DNA of 64,000 bases from assembly GCA_003988855.1 (NCBI GenBank), contig QYAI01000103.1, forward strand, positions 54,686 to 118,685. Reading direction: 5' to 3'. The position numbers were made by a program, and so were the translations under genes. This document shows positions 11,201 to 23,265 of the stretch, one piece after another (position 1 is the first letter of the stretch; each line of letters starts with the position of its first letter). Origin of the DNA: Arachnopeziza araneosa (Eukaryota; Ascomycota; Leotiomycetes; Helotiales; Arachnopezizaceae). Below the pieces are notes generated by a model, which made no database searches, was not told the origin of the DNA, and worked only from the letters and a program-made list of their open reading frames with translations.

Positions 11201-12934
11201 CCGAAAGCCAGGAAATGGTATTGTCGATCACCAACTTGGATTCCGTTGTACAGAGTTCGGTAGACACGAGTAAAGAGCTCATCATTTCTCTGCTTCTCTG
11301 CAGAAGAATTGATTCGGCCCTGAAAGTAATCAGCCAATTATCTATTGGAACTCGGGAGCGACGTACTTCAGAAAGTTCGTCTGTGAATTGGACCCTAAGA
11401 AATCGACCGTCTAAATTTTCTCGAGAATAATGCCTGAGTACCCTGTTGGTAGTTTCAACTGTTGGTGAACTAAAATACAAGGTGGTCGGTGTAACGGTTG
11501 CTTTCCGCGAGTAGGCGCAGTAATGAGGAATCTCCGTCTTGGCCGAAAAATTTGTGGCTTCGGGATTCTCGAATAGCGTCATGGGATCATAAATACGCTT
11601 TCCTTGTCCAGCAGCGTATTCTAGAAGATTACGAGCCTTGGAAGCATCCTCTACGGCGGTCGCCGCAAGTTTCTCCACGAATGGACTAATAATGTTGTAC
11701 TCGTTGATAATTTCCCGTGAAATGCATACCTCCAATTGGTACCGTACGTCGAATGGCAGATGAATCGACGCTCCGCCAGCTAATGATGCCAGATCCGCCG
11801 AAGCGTGTAATATATTTGACGGATCGATGAGGTTCCAAAGTTCGGCGGAATGAGGCGCAATCCTTTCGAGCTGGTCAATGGATATAACATTAATATTAAA
11901 ATCACTTAGTGCCTGTTTGATCATGTCAAACATGCGGGTCGTGTTCTTGCTATCTTGAAACATAAAAACATAGGTCGTCCATCGACCTGTGATATCAGCG
12001 ATGATTTCACTCTCAGACTCTAAGGCTTACCAATATCAATCACTGGGGCATCCTTGTGCAAAGTAACTTTGGCGGTGGTTAAGCAATAAGGATCAAAGAC
12101 AATGTCTGTCTGTCGATACCAAGCATCAAACTCGCTCCAGATATTGCTCTCTTTAACATGGGCCGCACGCATATCCTGTCTCTTGCGGTAAAACTGAGGT
12201 GGATACTCGAGCGAGATGATCAACCCATACAAGCCTTCACCGCGATCCATTCGCTGGATAGCCCGCAACTGAGGAAATGGTATGTGAAACATGTATTGAT
12301 TGACACGGTCATACTGGCCCACCTGAGAACGACTGACTAACTGGCCACCGTGATGTCGTGGATCTGTGAACTCGACGTCAAAAGTGCCAACAATCCGATT
12401 TCTGAGAAGATCCAGAGTGAAAGACACATTTTTAGACGCCGTGTAGTGACTCATCATAGATGATGGAGTTATCATCATACCGAAATGCAATGCATCACCG
12501 TAAAGTTTCATTCTTGGTTCATAAAAGACACCATTGCGAGTCGGACTCTTAATCTGAAGGCGAGATTGATTGTAGTCAAGGTAGCAGGAAATATTGTACT
12601 GCGCTGGCCTATCCTCTACCTGAATGGGGTAGTAGCCATTGGGATTTCGAGTCCAGAAAGCTTCCCGGGGAGGGGGCGAGAATTTGATCTTTCCGCCTCC
12701 ATTTTTCTTTCCATCTTTGCCCTCAAACAGCTCAATGAAAGAGACGCTTCCCTCCTTCTCAAAATTTCGCCAGATATTAAATGTTGTTTCCGAAGAGAGA
12801 ATGCCAGTCAATTTGATAGTGAGCTCATCCCAAGTCTTCTGTGGGTAAGATTGTCGAAGCAAGGGGGGTGGAGATGGCAAGTTGTTAGATTTCGTAGCTC
12901 TCGCTACGAGAGCATGATTCCGAGGATAGCCCAT
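8270..12934 (-). CDS. RNA-dependent RNA polymerase (SAD-1/Rdp1-type)
   Basis: Cellular RdRP that makes double-stranded RNA for RNA silencing. Four exons: 12031-12934, 11367-11986, 9873-11319, 8270-9825; three introns (donors GTAAGC, GTACGT, GTAGGT), phases 1, 0 and 1, product 1508 aa. The N-terminal region has an RRM-like block (TFNIWRNFEKEGSVSFIEL) and the GRWTTYVF motif at the first junction. The RdRP core follows with YCFTDGVGKIS, FQFRLGGCKGILV and the catalytic DLDGD at about residues 912-916 (10096-10110). The last exon adds a helical region and an acidic, probably disordered tail of about 260 residues. The N-terminal extension resembles SAD-1/Rdp1 more than QDE-1 (inference). The ATG at 12934 is the first in frame; a CTAAC branch and TAG just upstream suggest a 5'-UTR intron or a further exon. 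Confidence 0.92.
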
Positions 12935-14699
12935 TATGCTACCAACCTCCAAGAAGGGTTAGGATGAGCTATCGAATGATGAGGTATGGCTCACTTGCCT
13001 GGAGGGAATAAGAAGAAAGTAAAACAGGAAAAGATGCTTGAATTGGGTCGATCCAAATAATCACGTGTCTGTGTCATGCATGATAATGCTGGCATAAATG
13101 AGGAAGGGGAAGCTGTTGTGGTCACAAGACTGTTGAGGCTCTACTTGAGTAATGCCAGAGGGGAAAGTCTCTACAAACGAGATTGTTCCTGTTCTGGACA
13201 GAATGTCAGCAATGAAAGAGAAGAAGTGATGGCGGATATTTGTGTGGGAGGAAGGTCATGGAGATAGGAGGCAAATTAGTTAAGAGGAGCCAGGGCGTTT
13301 GTGAACAGAAGATAGTAGGAATGAATAGTGGTCTGTAGCTCTAGAAAGGGACCTTTCGAAAAGTGGTTTGTACACGACAGTAAGGAATGAAGAAAAAGGA
13401 TGATGAGGATTCAATATAGAATCTGAGGGTTGTTTGCCAGCAAACGAACGCAGCAAAGATTTTATTACCTCAAGTAAAGGAGAACTGTTCAATGTTTTTA
13501 CCTTGGATGATTCGGCGAAAGATGATGGCGGAAGCCTTCCGTGAGTTGAGGGTTGTAAAGGTAAACAGTAGTGGGGAGGGAGATGATCATAGAGGGCTCA
13601 TATCCGACGCGAGGAGAGGGACCTGATAATCCCGCCGAGACGCGAGATTACGAAGTCACGTGAGCCGAACCTCGAATTGCCCGTTTCATCCATCACAGAG
13701 TCCTTGCCTGACGTTCATCTACAGCATCTTTCACGTACTCGTAGTCCGTTTAGGTCTTGACCATGTTTCTTTGCGCACCCTAAGCTATAAAGGGATTGAG
13801 AAGACGAGTCGCTCCAAGAAGGGAAGTGAAGGGCGATAGGCTCTACGGCACGCTCACGTACGAGTACTGTACAGCGCATCATCAAAGTACCTACCGACGG
13901 AATCCGCTTGACCTAGGTAGTCGCACTCTCTTCTATGAAGGAAAGACCATACCTACAGTACCTACGCTTGCACACCATCGTGATAACATGATAAGCCGTG
14001 ATCGTGGGGAAGTGGGGGTCGGGAGTTCTTCCTCGCCTCCTCCTCGTCATTGAGGCATATTTCGCTTTTCGAGCCCAGAAAAAGAAAAGCTACATGGGCA
14101 CTGTCGGAGACGCAATCTCCTGCGCTCTTACCGACTTTTCGGGCATCAAAGCGGCACGTCCCTCCGCATGGAGATAGCTTGCATGTATGTCTGAAGCTAG
14201 GTGACAGTCAGAGAAGAACACACATACCGACTTTTTCTTCTGGGATGCCAACTCCTGCTTCTCTTGCCGCAATGGGAGAGATGCAGGTATCGAGCCGCCT
14301 TGGAAACTCAATCAACGAGCCGTGGAAAACACGTTCTTGCTCCCCCCTGCTCTCAGCACTGGCGGCGAAATTGCCGCACAATGCTCTTGAACAACACGTC
14401 CAGTTCGCCTTGAAAAGGATCAGGTCACAGGATCAGGAAGACGAAGCATCGTAATCCAAACACAACCGAGTCTTCATTAAATGCTAGCCAACCAGTACAA
14501 GACCTAAATGCGTACAGAACAATGCTTCTCATCCGCGAGGAGGATGAATCTAGGTGAACCCCAACTGCAAGAAAATAAATCGGGCTAGAGAGATGCAATA
14601 TGACTAGGCGGTGCGTAGAAGCTCAAAATCCTCCGATTCTCGACCTGAGAACCATAGGTTAGACCAGAAACCAAGTGTCTAAGCCTATCCATGAGACGG
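12935..14699. other. 1.77 kb between RdRP and D-lactate dehydrogenase genes
   Basis: The right side of the RdRP gene (12935-13700) should hold its promoter; a CACGTG box lies at about 13657. A 134-codon frame on the plus strand (14050-14454) begins MRHISLFEPRKRK and ends in an acidic tail; it has no recognisable domain, no clear upstream context and could be chance in this GC-richer stretch. I do not call it a gene. The D-lactate dehydrogenase 3' end lies at 14700. Confidence 0.4.
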
Positions 14700-16653
14700 C
14701 TACCTGGCTGATGTAGGAACATCCATAATCTTTCCTGGATTCATGATCCAGTGCGGATCCAATGCTTTCTTGATACTTTTCATCACTCCAAGAGTGTCAA
14801 TGCCCACTTCCTGCAATAGAAACTTCTTCTTAGAAAGTCCTACGCCATGCTCTCCCTATCGTGGTTAGTTTTGGGCTTAGCAATGGTACACGCACTCACG
14901 GTACAAGTCCCTTCCATCTCTAGCGCCCGGTTCACCATGTTTTTCACACACCTTTCGACCTTTTCCGCTTCTCCCTCCACTCTCCTGTCATACATGATAC
15001 TTTCGTGGAAATTTCCATCTCCGATGTGTCCCAAAATACTAGCAAACAATCCCAAATCATCCATCTCTTTCTTGCTAATCTCAATAATATCCGCCAAGCG
15101 ACTAAAGGGCACAGCAACATCTGTGCTCCAAACTTCACTCCCTTCTTTTCTCAGGGCAAGCATACTCCATAAACTCTCTTTCCTCGCCGACCAGAGCATC
15201 TTTTGCTCTTTGGCATCTTTGGCAAATTCAAAGTCTCCTCCCTTGTGAGCTTTGGCTATGGCGGAGACCATGCTGATATTTTCCTTCACACTCGCTTTGG
15301 TTCCACTGAATTTGAAAAACAGAGTTGGCAACTCTTTCCATTTTCTTGGAGCCGTTGAACCGGAGAGGTTGACAACTCTCATCTGAACCTCATCCATGAT
15401 TTCCATAGCAGCTACCTGCACGCCAGCCCTCATCACACTTGCCGCCGCTGCCGCCGCATCTCTGATGCTAGGAAATGTAACCACAGCGACAGAGAACTCT
15501 TGTGGCACCACAGCTAGCTTCAGGGTTATCTCCGTTACCAGTCCCAAGGTGCCTTCAGAGCCAACAAATAGCGAGTTCAGATTATATCCGGCACTCGTCT
15601 TTCTCGGCCTCCTCTTCGTCTTGATAATCGTCCCATCACTCAAAACTACTGTTAGATTGATTACCCAGTCCTTCATGGTTCCATATCTGACCGCATTGGT
15701 CCCACTACAATTCGTACCTACCATTCCACCAATCTTGGCACTTGGCCCTGGATCCACGGGAAAGAAAAGTCCACTCTGTCGTTTAGCCAGCTCTTCATTC
15801 AGCTCCATCCAAGATACTGATGGCTGGACCACAATATCCATATCCTCCTCGTGGAAAGCGATGATTTGGTCCATGTACGCAAAGTCGACGCTGACACCGC
15901 CATAAGGCGCCGAGAAATTGCCTTCAAGAGAAGAACCACCCGAGAATGGAATAATAGGAATTCGATACTTAGAGCAGATGGACGCGATTTTGGAGACCTC
16001 GGAAGTGTTTTTGGGATAAGCGACTGCGACCGGGAGAGAGATGATATTTGTCGACGACCATTCGGAGTAGCCATGGGCATGCAGATCCTCGGGGTCGGTA
16101 GAAATAGTGTCGTCATCACCTGTTGCCAGGCGAATTTCTTTGATTGCCTACATGTAGATTAGTGGACTGGGATGGTCGAATTGTGATGCAGGCCAAAGGA
16201 TTGAAAGACTCAAATCAGCGTTGTTGATTTTCGGATCGTTTAGGAAAGGGGGCTGCTCGCTTGTGATACAGGGGACGACTTAATTTCACAAAGCATCAAC
16301 AGAAAAATCTCAGCACCACTTACGGTCTCCATATCCTTAATTGTTGCATATCTCGGCTCCACAAACTTCTCTGGGCTTGAATATTCCAATTCTCTCGTCC
16401 TCTTCCCATTGCTTTGCCATGACACTACCCCGGCTCCCAGCAACCCGGTAGCTGCCATCAAGCTCAGCACAGTCAACGTTCCCCATCCCCTCTGTGCACC
16501 TTTCCGAGTTGACTGCCCGGTCGTTGCAACGTACTGGCGAGTGTTGCTTCCGACGCTTTGGAGTGGTGATAATGGTTGTGATGAGACGGTTAACCGCTTC
16601 CAACCGAGAGATATCGGCCACTTTCTCACCGACCTAGTTATGCAGACGTTCAT
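14700..16653 (-). CDS. DLD1: D-lactate dehydrogenase (cytochrome c), mitochondrial, FAD-dependent
   Basis: Oxidises D-lactate to pyruvate and passes electrons to cytochrome c in the mitochondrial intermembrane space. Three exons: 16324-16653, 14900-16147, 14700-14855; 577 aa, near the yeast Dld1 length. Residues 1 to about 50 form a basic, Arg/Ser-rich presequence, followed by one hydrophobic segment (LTVLSLMAATGLLGAGVV) as expected for inner-membrane anchoring. The FAD-binding (PCMH) domain has IIPFSGGSSLEGNF, VDPGPSAKIGGMVGTNCSGT and YNLNSLFVGSEGTLGLVTE. The C-terminal oxidase domain has GHIGDGNFHESIMYD and, after the last intron, GEHGVGLSKKKF and the end block DPHWIMNPGKIMD. Introns have donors GTAAGT and GTGAGT, both phase 0. 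No lesions seen. Confidence 0.92.
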
Positions 16654-18127
16654 TTTGGGAGCGACAAGGATTGCTCAGATCCGATCGGATCTGTTGCAGT
16701 GCGTCAAGAGAGATATAAGCCTATGACTCGAGAACAGACCGTCGCATCACTTGGCCACTCTCAACTACCACACGAGCGTCGGGAGAGGAAAGAGGGAGCA
16801 GGAGTGTATGATACGGAGATGGAGATATGGAGGGGCAACGAGACTAGAGAAGTAGGTAGGTAGGTAATGCGTGCGCTAGGAAAGTGGAGAAGGGATAGAC
16901 GCCGCTATTCGCGAGGTGGGCGTGCTCTGGGAGGGCCTCTTTACTTAAGGATGTGAGGACAAAGCAAGTCAGTCTCCTGGGTAGGGGCCCGATACTCGTC
17001 TGGGAAGTTCAGATGGGATGGGAGGGAGGCGATCAGGATCTGGACGGCTTTTTAGACTACATGACATATTCATAGTACCTGCTGAACCGACTAGGTAAGC
17101 TTAATCCAAGACTCAGATTCAGCTGGTTCACCTCGTCTTCGTTTATTTCATTTCCCTCATATGCAGTGTCTGCCCTTTTCATCAGCCAACATACGCACAT
17201 GGCCAACGCTCACCTCGTCATCAGGTCTCTCCATTTCCTCATCCCACTCTTTCCTCCTCTCGCCCTATCTGACTGAATGAACAAAATCCAGACGCCGCCT
17301 CTCCACCCAGTCAGCAGCAGAGCATAGGACGTTTAAACACGCATCAACATGCTGTGGGCTTTCGACAGCCAGCCAAGTTTCCCAGTGCGACCAAAACACC
17401 CCACGCCACCAAACGCATGCTCGCAGATGCCATGCCATGCTTTGCTCTGCCGATATTGTAAGCCTCATCAGCCCTCCGATGTTGGGAGAACGTCCTCGTA
17501 TCTTGTTGCTGGCCAGTGAAGAAAGACGCTCCTAACGCAGGCCGCACATGAGCACCTTCCCCTCTTGCTCGCTGCCTCTAGCCGGCGTGCACCGCGAGCA
17601 GCACTTGAAGCTTCAAAAGGCCATGCAAGCCCCTCCTCCCCCTCGCCATCTTACCTCACAGAAACAACCATCAGATGTCTCCCGAGCACGATCTCCCACC
17701 GCCTCTTGATCCCAGGCCCAAGGATTTCAGCGATGTGCACTCGTGACAAGAAAAAAGAACCGCAATATGCAGAGAGCTGCAGGGACATAGCAGTGACAGG
17801 GGATGGCATGGGGGTGAGTATCCCTTTAGGCTTTCACGCATCCAACTCTGCTTCTCAGTCTGACCTTCCGAGACACCGGGACGTCCAGCGCTTCGGCCGG
17901 CAGTCCGGGGAAATCGTTTAGCAGCTCAAACGGCAGACCATATGCATATCATCACCGAGTATGGAAATGGAGCGCAGGGAGGCGCGCCTGGCACTCGGGA
18001 CAGATGGGCGTTCACGTTTCTTGGTATTGGTTCTGCAACTGCTACGCTACTATCATGCTACTTCTGCACTTTTCGCAAATAACCCGAAGCCCAATACGCC
18101 ATCCACCCATCCAAACCATTGAAAAAT
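16654..18127. other. 1.47 kb intergenic, GC-rich
   Basis: Upstream region of the D-lactate dehydrogenase gene and downstream region of the eS4 gene. Contains a short GTAG tetranucleotide run (AGTAGGTAGGTAGGTAATG, about 16849-16867). Open frames at 17265-17547 (minus) and 17565-17921 (plus) are low-complexity, overlap each other's shadows and match nothing I know. Confidence 0.45.
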
Positions 18128-19240
18128 CTACTGGCCGGCAATGGCGTGTGCACGTCTGCGGTCTCTCTCCTCAGCAATTGTAAGCTTGACACCCTTACCC
18201 TTCGGCAGGGAAATCCATGGCTTTTCGGAGCCGATGACGAAGACGTTGCTCTCCCGGGTAGCGAATGAGTTGTCAATCGCATCCTTGATATGGACGATGT
18301 TGAAACCTCCATCGTGACGCTCACGGTGAGTGATGACGCCAACACGTCCCATGTTACGACCACCAGTAGCCATAGCAATTACACCAGTGTCGAACTTGAT
18401 GAAGTCAGAGATCTTGCCAGTCGCAAGGTCAATCTTGACGGTGTCGTTGACTTTGATAGCCGGGTCAGGGTACCGAATACTACAAAACTTTGTTAGCATT
18501 TTTGAGGAAAGGGAATAGCAACCGTTGATCTGCTTCAATCGTTCAAGGTGGTTCGACCAAAGCTTGGACCAACGGCTGAATGATGTCTGACAGAACTTAC
18601 GTCCTAGCATCGTGCGTGACCAAGAATGGGATTCCGCCTTTGCCCAACTGCACTCTCTTGACCTTGCCAAGTTTGTATTCTGCCTCCTCTGCCTGGATTC
18701 GATGGACTGTGAAGCGACCCTTGGTGTCGTAGACTAGGCGGAAGTGTTCTCCAGTCTTTTCAATAGAAATAACATCCATGAAACCAGCTGGATAAGTGGC
18801 ATCCGTTCGAACCTTGCCGTCGACCTTGATCAGTCGCTGCATGACAATCGCTTTGGTTTCGCGAGCATTGAGAGCATACTTGAGACGATTGCGGATGAAG
18901 ACGATAAGAGGCATGCAGTCACGAAGCTTGTGAGGGCCGGCAGATGGACGAGGAGCATAGGCACCAGAGAGTTTGTCCAGGAGCCAATGCGACGGCGCGC
19001 TGAGGCGCTTTTGGTGCTTCTTTCTACAAGGCGTGCATAGTTAGCATAGGTCCAAAATTTGCCCTTCATTTTTTCCCATGGTTTTGAATACTGTCATTCT
19101 TCCCAAATGTCATCCCAATTAAATGTCAACGGGCATTGAAGGGAGGATCCAGATTTGATGTGGCCAAAAGTCCATATCCTAGCTTACACTCGAGTCGGGT
19201 CTGAAAAAGGAAGAGAGAATACTCACGGTCCCCTACCCAT
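18128..19240 (-). CDS. RPS4: 40S ribosomal protein eS4 (RPS4)
   Basis: Structural protein of the small ribosomal subunit. Exons 19227-19240 (only MGRG plus two bases), 18601-19023 and 18128-18479; 262 aa, one more than yeast Rps4. The short first exon followed by an intron is typical for ribosomal protein genes. Sequence blocks: KKHQKRLSAPSHWLLDKLSG at the start, the RNA-binding S4-like segment (VMQRLIKVDGKVRTDATYPA), the KOW-like region (GVIAMATGGRNMGRVGVI) and the basic end KGVKLTIAEERDRRRAHA. Introns have donors GTGAGT and GTAAGT, both phase 2. Confidence 0.96.
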
Positions 19241-19605
19241 TGCGAATTATGTACTTTCGTGTCGCGGGGTGGTTGAGATACAAAGGAATGGCGTGTTGTC
19301 TTGAGGTGGTTGCGAGATAGAAAAGTTCGGCACCTGGATTCGCTGTTTGTGGGATTTCGCTTAACTTTATCAGCTACCTAAACTGCTTCCGGTTTAGTTT
19401 ATCACGTGCATACTCCTCATTTCCATTTTCAAAAATCTCAGGTCACTAAATCATAGACTTCTATACGAGCTCACAACTGTAATGGCTTCTTAAGTGATCA
19501 GTTTAGTTGTGTACAAGCTTTTCTTTCATTTTGGTACGACTTGAGGGTCTCAAGAGCCTACGAGCTCTTGCTGAACTAATTTGCTCTCTTTCGCATACAG
19601 TCCTA
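19241..19605. promoter_or_regulatory. Upstream region of RPS4 / downstream of HOM2
   Basis: 365 bp between two minus-strand genes. It must hold the eS4 promoter on the left and the aspartate-semialdehyde dehydrogenase 3' end on the right. A CACGTG box occurs at about 19403. No other element could be assigned. Confidence 0.4.
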
Positions 19606-20883
19606 TCAAATATAACCTTTCAAGACAGCAGCTTCAGCGTTCAATATTGAAGACCCAGCGGCCCCAATTACAGCTACAACGGAGTTAGTTACCGTTTTGG
19701 GTATAGATTAGAATAGCTTACTATTATGACTCAAGGCAACAAACTTCAAGTCGAAAATTCCACTATCATCTTCCCGAACCCTTCCAACACTTACTGTGTA
19801 TCCATTCTGTGTATTCCTGTCTAGCCTTGGTTGCGGCCTGTCTGGTTCTTCCATTACTAAAATCGCAGGCTCTGGTGCTGATGGGCATCCCAGTGTTTGG
19901 GCCTCGCTGATATACTCCCTCAGCGCAGTCTTGACAGCCTCCGCTTTTGGCTTTGGTCCATCTCGATTCTTAAATCTTAATGACACACAGGCCATATGTC
20001 CATCTAGTACAGCAACTCTGTTGCAAGCGGCCGATACTTTGAGATCGGATTGGTGTTGGAAACCTGTAACCTCACTGTTGACCCTTCCGAGAATCTTTTG
20101 GGCCTCAGTCTCCAACTTATCCTCCTCGCCAGATATGAAAGGGACCACGTTATCCAGAATGTCCATGCTGCTAACTCCAGGATATCCAGCTCCCGAGACG
20201 GCTTGCATAGTCACCACAGACACCTGATCCACTTCACCAAATCTGCTCTGTATGGCCGCGAAAGGTATCACGATGCCAATGACAGCGCAGTTGCTATTGC
20301 AAATTAAAAGTCCCTTCTTCAGACCATACTGCTTTCTCTGATGTGGAATAACGTCGAAATGTGTGAGGTTGACAGTAGGTACAACTAGAGGGACCAAAGG
20401 GTCTCGTCTGTAGTTCTTTGCATTAGAGAAGACGGCGAGTTCAGCCTTCAAGAATTCCATCTCTGGTGACAGGTCAGCATCAACCTCCGCGACTAGTAAT
20501 TGAGTACCCGTACCAATATCTCCCGCGACTTCAGCATCTAAGCCACTAAAAACGATATCACATTCCATAAACTCGCTGGCTTTGCACTCCTTTACGATCA
20601 ATTCCTCGGCATGTTTGCCCATGGGCGTCGCTTGCTTCCATTTTACAGCATCTTTATATTTCTTGCCCGCCGATCGACTCGAGGCGCCTACTGCATGCAA
20701 AACGAAATGAGGATGTTGTGCCAGGAGAAGAATGAAACGTTGTCCAACAGAGCCAGTGCAGCCAAGGACACCTGGTGGTCTATTAGAATTTTAAATATCA
20801 TGGTGGGGTGATTGAGGGGCAACCCTGGAGCTCGACTTGCTGGGTGACTAACCGCACTTTTTAGAAGGAAACTCGAGCGCCAT
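19606..20883 (-). CDS. HOM2: Aspartate-semialdehyde dehydrogenase
   Basis: Reduces aspartyl phosphate to aspartate semialdehyde with NADPH in the threonine, methionine and isoleucine branch; cytosolic. Exons 20853-20883, 19722-20771, 19606-19673; 382 aa. Exon 1 gives MALEFPSKKCG and exon 2 completes the nucleotide-binding loop VLGCTGSVGQRF. The catalytic Cys lies in ICNSNCAVIG; GAGYPGVSSMD follows. The third exon restores the conserved end SHNTVIGAAGSSILNAE; without it the gene would look truncated after LSHN. Introns have donors GTTAGT and GTAAGC, phase 1 both. About 17 residues longer than the yeast enzyme, probably through loop insertions around DADLSPEMEF. Confidence 0.94.
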
Positions 20884-21355
20884 TCTAGGGGTACTTGTGA
20901 GAAGGGAAAATATCTTTCGGATGAACGAGGGATCAGGGGTTCCTTTTTATTGATTTCCGTTTCCCTCAGAGTCACACGTCTGGTTGCCGATTTGCGAAAA
21001 CAGCTCCGGGTCCGCTTGAGGCAGAGCAGGGGTGGTGACCCCAAGTTTTTCTACAAAGATGCTATTTTTCTTATTTTTTGGGTGGCAATGCTAGGTCTCC
21101 TATCGGGGTTACCGGGTATTCATAGTTGTTATAAATATCTTTCCTTGGGGATCATGCAAATCCGTTTCCTGGTTAATCAAGCACATAGCTGTTCCCGGTC
21201 TTCGAGCCGTTCACAAAACGGGCTGATTTTGCATCGGTTTAAATCACGCTCAATTACTTAAGCCATGCTCACTTTCCCTCCAAAATCCTTTCTCGTGTCT
21301 TCTGTAGATCCTCTTTGGATCGTTAAGTCTTTTTAAAGTTTCGCTCATATTCTCG
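20884..21355. promoter_or_regulatory. Divergent intergenic region HOM2 / methyltransferase
   Basis: 472 bp between two genes transcribed away from each other, so it should carry both promoters. GCN4-type sites (TGACTC/TGAGTC) would be expected for HOM2; I see only TCAGAGTCACACG near 20965, which is not a full match. No further element assigned. Confidence 0.35.
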
Positions 21356-22283
21356 ATGTGGCCACCCTCAATCGTCTCCAAACACTACAAGACATCTATG
21401 ATGCTCGAGCGCAGACGTATGATTAACTTTCATCCCAAGCAGCATACTGACTTCCTTAAATGGATGTCTCTTAATCTTGGGGATAATATCCTTGATCTAG
21501 CGTGCGGGACAGGCGGAATCGCTGTCCTAGCAAAGAAAGCGGTTGGACCTTTAGGGATAGTCATTGGCGCAGACATCAGTCCTATGCCTCTGGACGTAGC
21601 ACGATTCAAGGCGAAGACAGAACATCTAGATGTCAACTTTTTGCAGTGCGACATAGGTAATTGACAAGGACTAGAGGCGGAGGGCATCAAGGAAGGAATC
21701 TTTGATGTCATCACATGTGCTTCCGCTGCTGTCTTTCTAGGGGATCTGGCCTCGGCACTGAGAAGCTGGACGAAGTTATTGAAGAAGAATGGGAGAATAA
21801 TTTTCGGTCAGTATAATTCTGAAAGTCTGGTTGAGAACGGACCTACTGCCCAAAATGCTCGTGGACGCTTATTCTGATACTCGAATAGATGTGCCGAAGC
21901 ATGATAGTATGATTCGAGGCTTTCTTCTTGACAGAGCAGCTCAAGTTCTTGAAATTCCCACAGTCTATAGCAGGGCACAAATCGACTCGGGCGAGAAGAT
22001 TGACCGATTGTTGGCTGGCGCTGGGTTAGAGGCCTCTGAGTCATTCGATAGCCAGAATTATGACGGCCCAGATTATCTCAATGCTTTTAAATCTGATGAC
22101 TTGTTTGAAGATATGGTAAATGAGGGAGGGTGGTTCACTGGGTGGCACAGTAAATTGAATGAGCCAGGTACGAGGGACGTAGTTAAACAATGTTTCGCTA
22201 GAGACCTAATGAAACTGGCGGACGAGAACGGGAAGGTTGTCTCCTACTTGAGATTCCATATTGCGGTTGGGAGGAAGTTGTAA
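21356..22283 (+). pseudogene. SAM-dependent methyltransferase (UbiE-like fungal family) with one premature stop
   Basis: Class-I methyltransferase of unknown substrate. The frame starts MWPPSIVSKHYKTS at 21356 and shows SAM motif I at residues 44-60 (NILDLACGTGGIAVLA) and the following acidic strand (IVIGADIS). A TGA at 21662-21664 interrupts it just after FLQCDIGN; the frame continues without change with the post-I motif (FDVITCASAAVFL) and LRSWTKLLKKNGRIIF. An intron 21807-21888 (donor GTCAGT, CTGAT branch, acceptor TAG) joins this to DVPKHDSMIRGFLL and the remainder, ending GRKL at 22283. Total 282 codons, normal for the family, so only this stop breaks it. No intron of allowed size removes the TGA (candidates are 18-39 nt). 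CGA or TGG are possible ancestral codons. Confidence 0.7.
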
Positions 22284-23265
22284 TGACATGAAATTTGAGG
22301 AATGGAGAAATAGGTTATGCAAATGACGGATTCTGTTGAGTTGTGAAATGGACTCGTAATACCTGTAGCTTGGGATTTGTTGAGGGAATTAGCAGATTTT
22401 AGGACCCCTTTGGCGCTCAAAATCTAAGAGGGGCCATGCATCATGGGTGATTGCTTGCAAAAGCCACACCTATTACTAGCAGATTCGATTTCAGAACTGG
22501 GCCGTGATAAAATTGTGCCGTGGTCTGTTTACCAGACCATATTTAGGAAGCATAACATGAGAAATAGCAACAACAAATTATAATCAACAGTGCTAATCAA
22601 GTGTAGTTTTGTTAAATCAATTTCCAACGGTTCGTGCGACGTTCAAAAGCCATGGCCAAATTTGCCTTGAAGAAAATATTATCCTTTAACGACACAATAC
22701 TCGTTGTTAGCAGAGACTCCATGGAGATATGGCCCTTGAAAAAGCATGCAGAGTATTTGGTATCAAACAGAACCTCTATATTTGGTTTTATTTTAGGCGG
22801 TGAAAGCCCTTTAGATCCTTACTTCGATATTCTTGAGACATGCAATGATGTTTCACATTGATGATAAGAAAGCGAGCGAAATAGGAGCACCAACCGAGCC
22901 CCCCCCTCGAATTTTGCTCGCAGTTCTTTATCATCTCAAATGATCTCCTGGCATCATAGAGGACTTGAACGTTGATGAAACCTGTCTTTCTCCGTACAGT
23001 AAATTATTCAAAAGAAACTGGGAGCTCGAGAAATGAGGGCGCCATTCGGGAGACGCCTCCGAACTGCCTGATGTAAGGTTAAATGAGAGACCTAGAAACG
23101 ACCCTAAATAGAGTTACTCCACATGGGCCGGTTGTGCCTATAAACATTCTCAAAGGCACTGCGTCCTGCTTTAATATTTTTCCAGATTATATAAACAGTT
23201 ATGGTGCGCCCGAGAATTTGTCAACCGTTAGGTGAAAAGCACTGATTCAACGGGAATAGAGCACC
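22284..23265. other. 0.98 kb intergenic
   Basis: A 75-codon frame at 22634-22861 (plus), ending FDILETCNDVSH, has no recognisable family and may be a remnant or chance. The right end is the promoter of the GH131 gene; no motif assigned. Confidence 0.4.

Noticed and set aside
14050..14454. 134-codon frame on the plus strand
   Set aside because: No domain, no homologous feel and no intron context; kept only as a note.
17265..17921. Open frames on both strands in the GC-rich interval
   Set aside because: No ATG-led frame with family resemblance; frames overlap on opposite strands and are low in complexity.
8270..22283. A silencing, defence or secondary-metabolite gene cluster around the RdRP and methyltransferase
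   Set aside because: Neighbours are unrelated housekeeping genes (D-lactate dehydrogenase, eS4, aspartate-semialdehyde dehydrogenase); no core synthase, regulator or transporter nearby.
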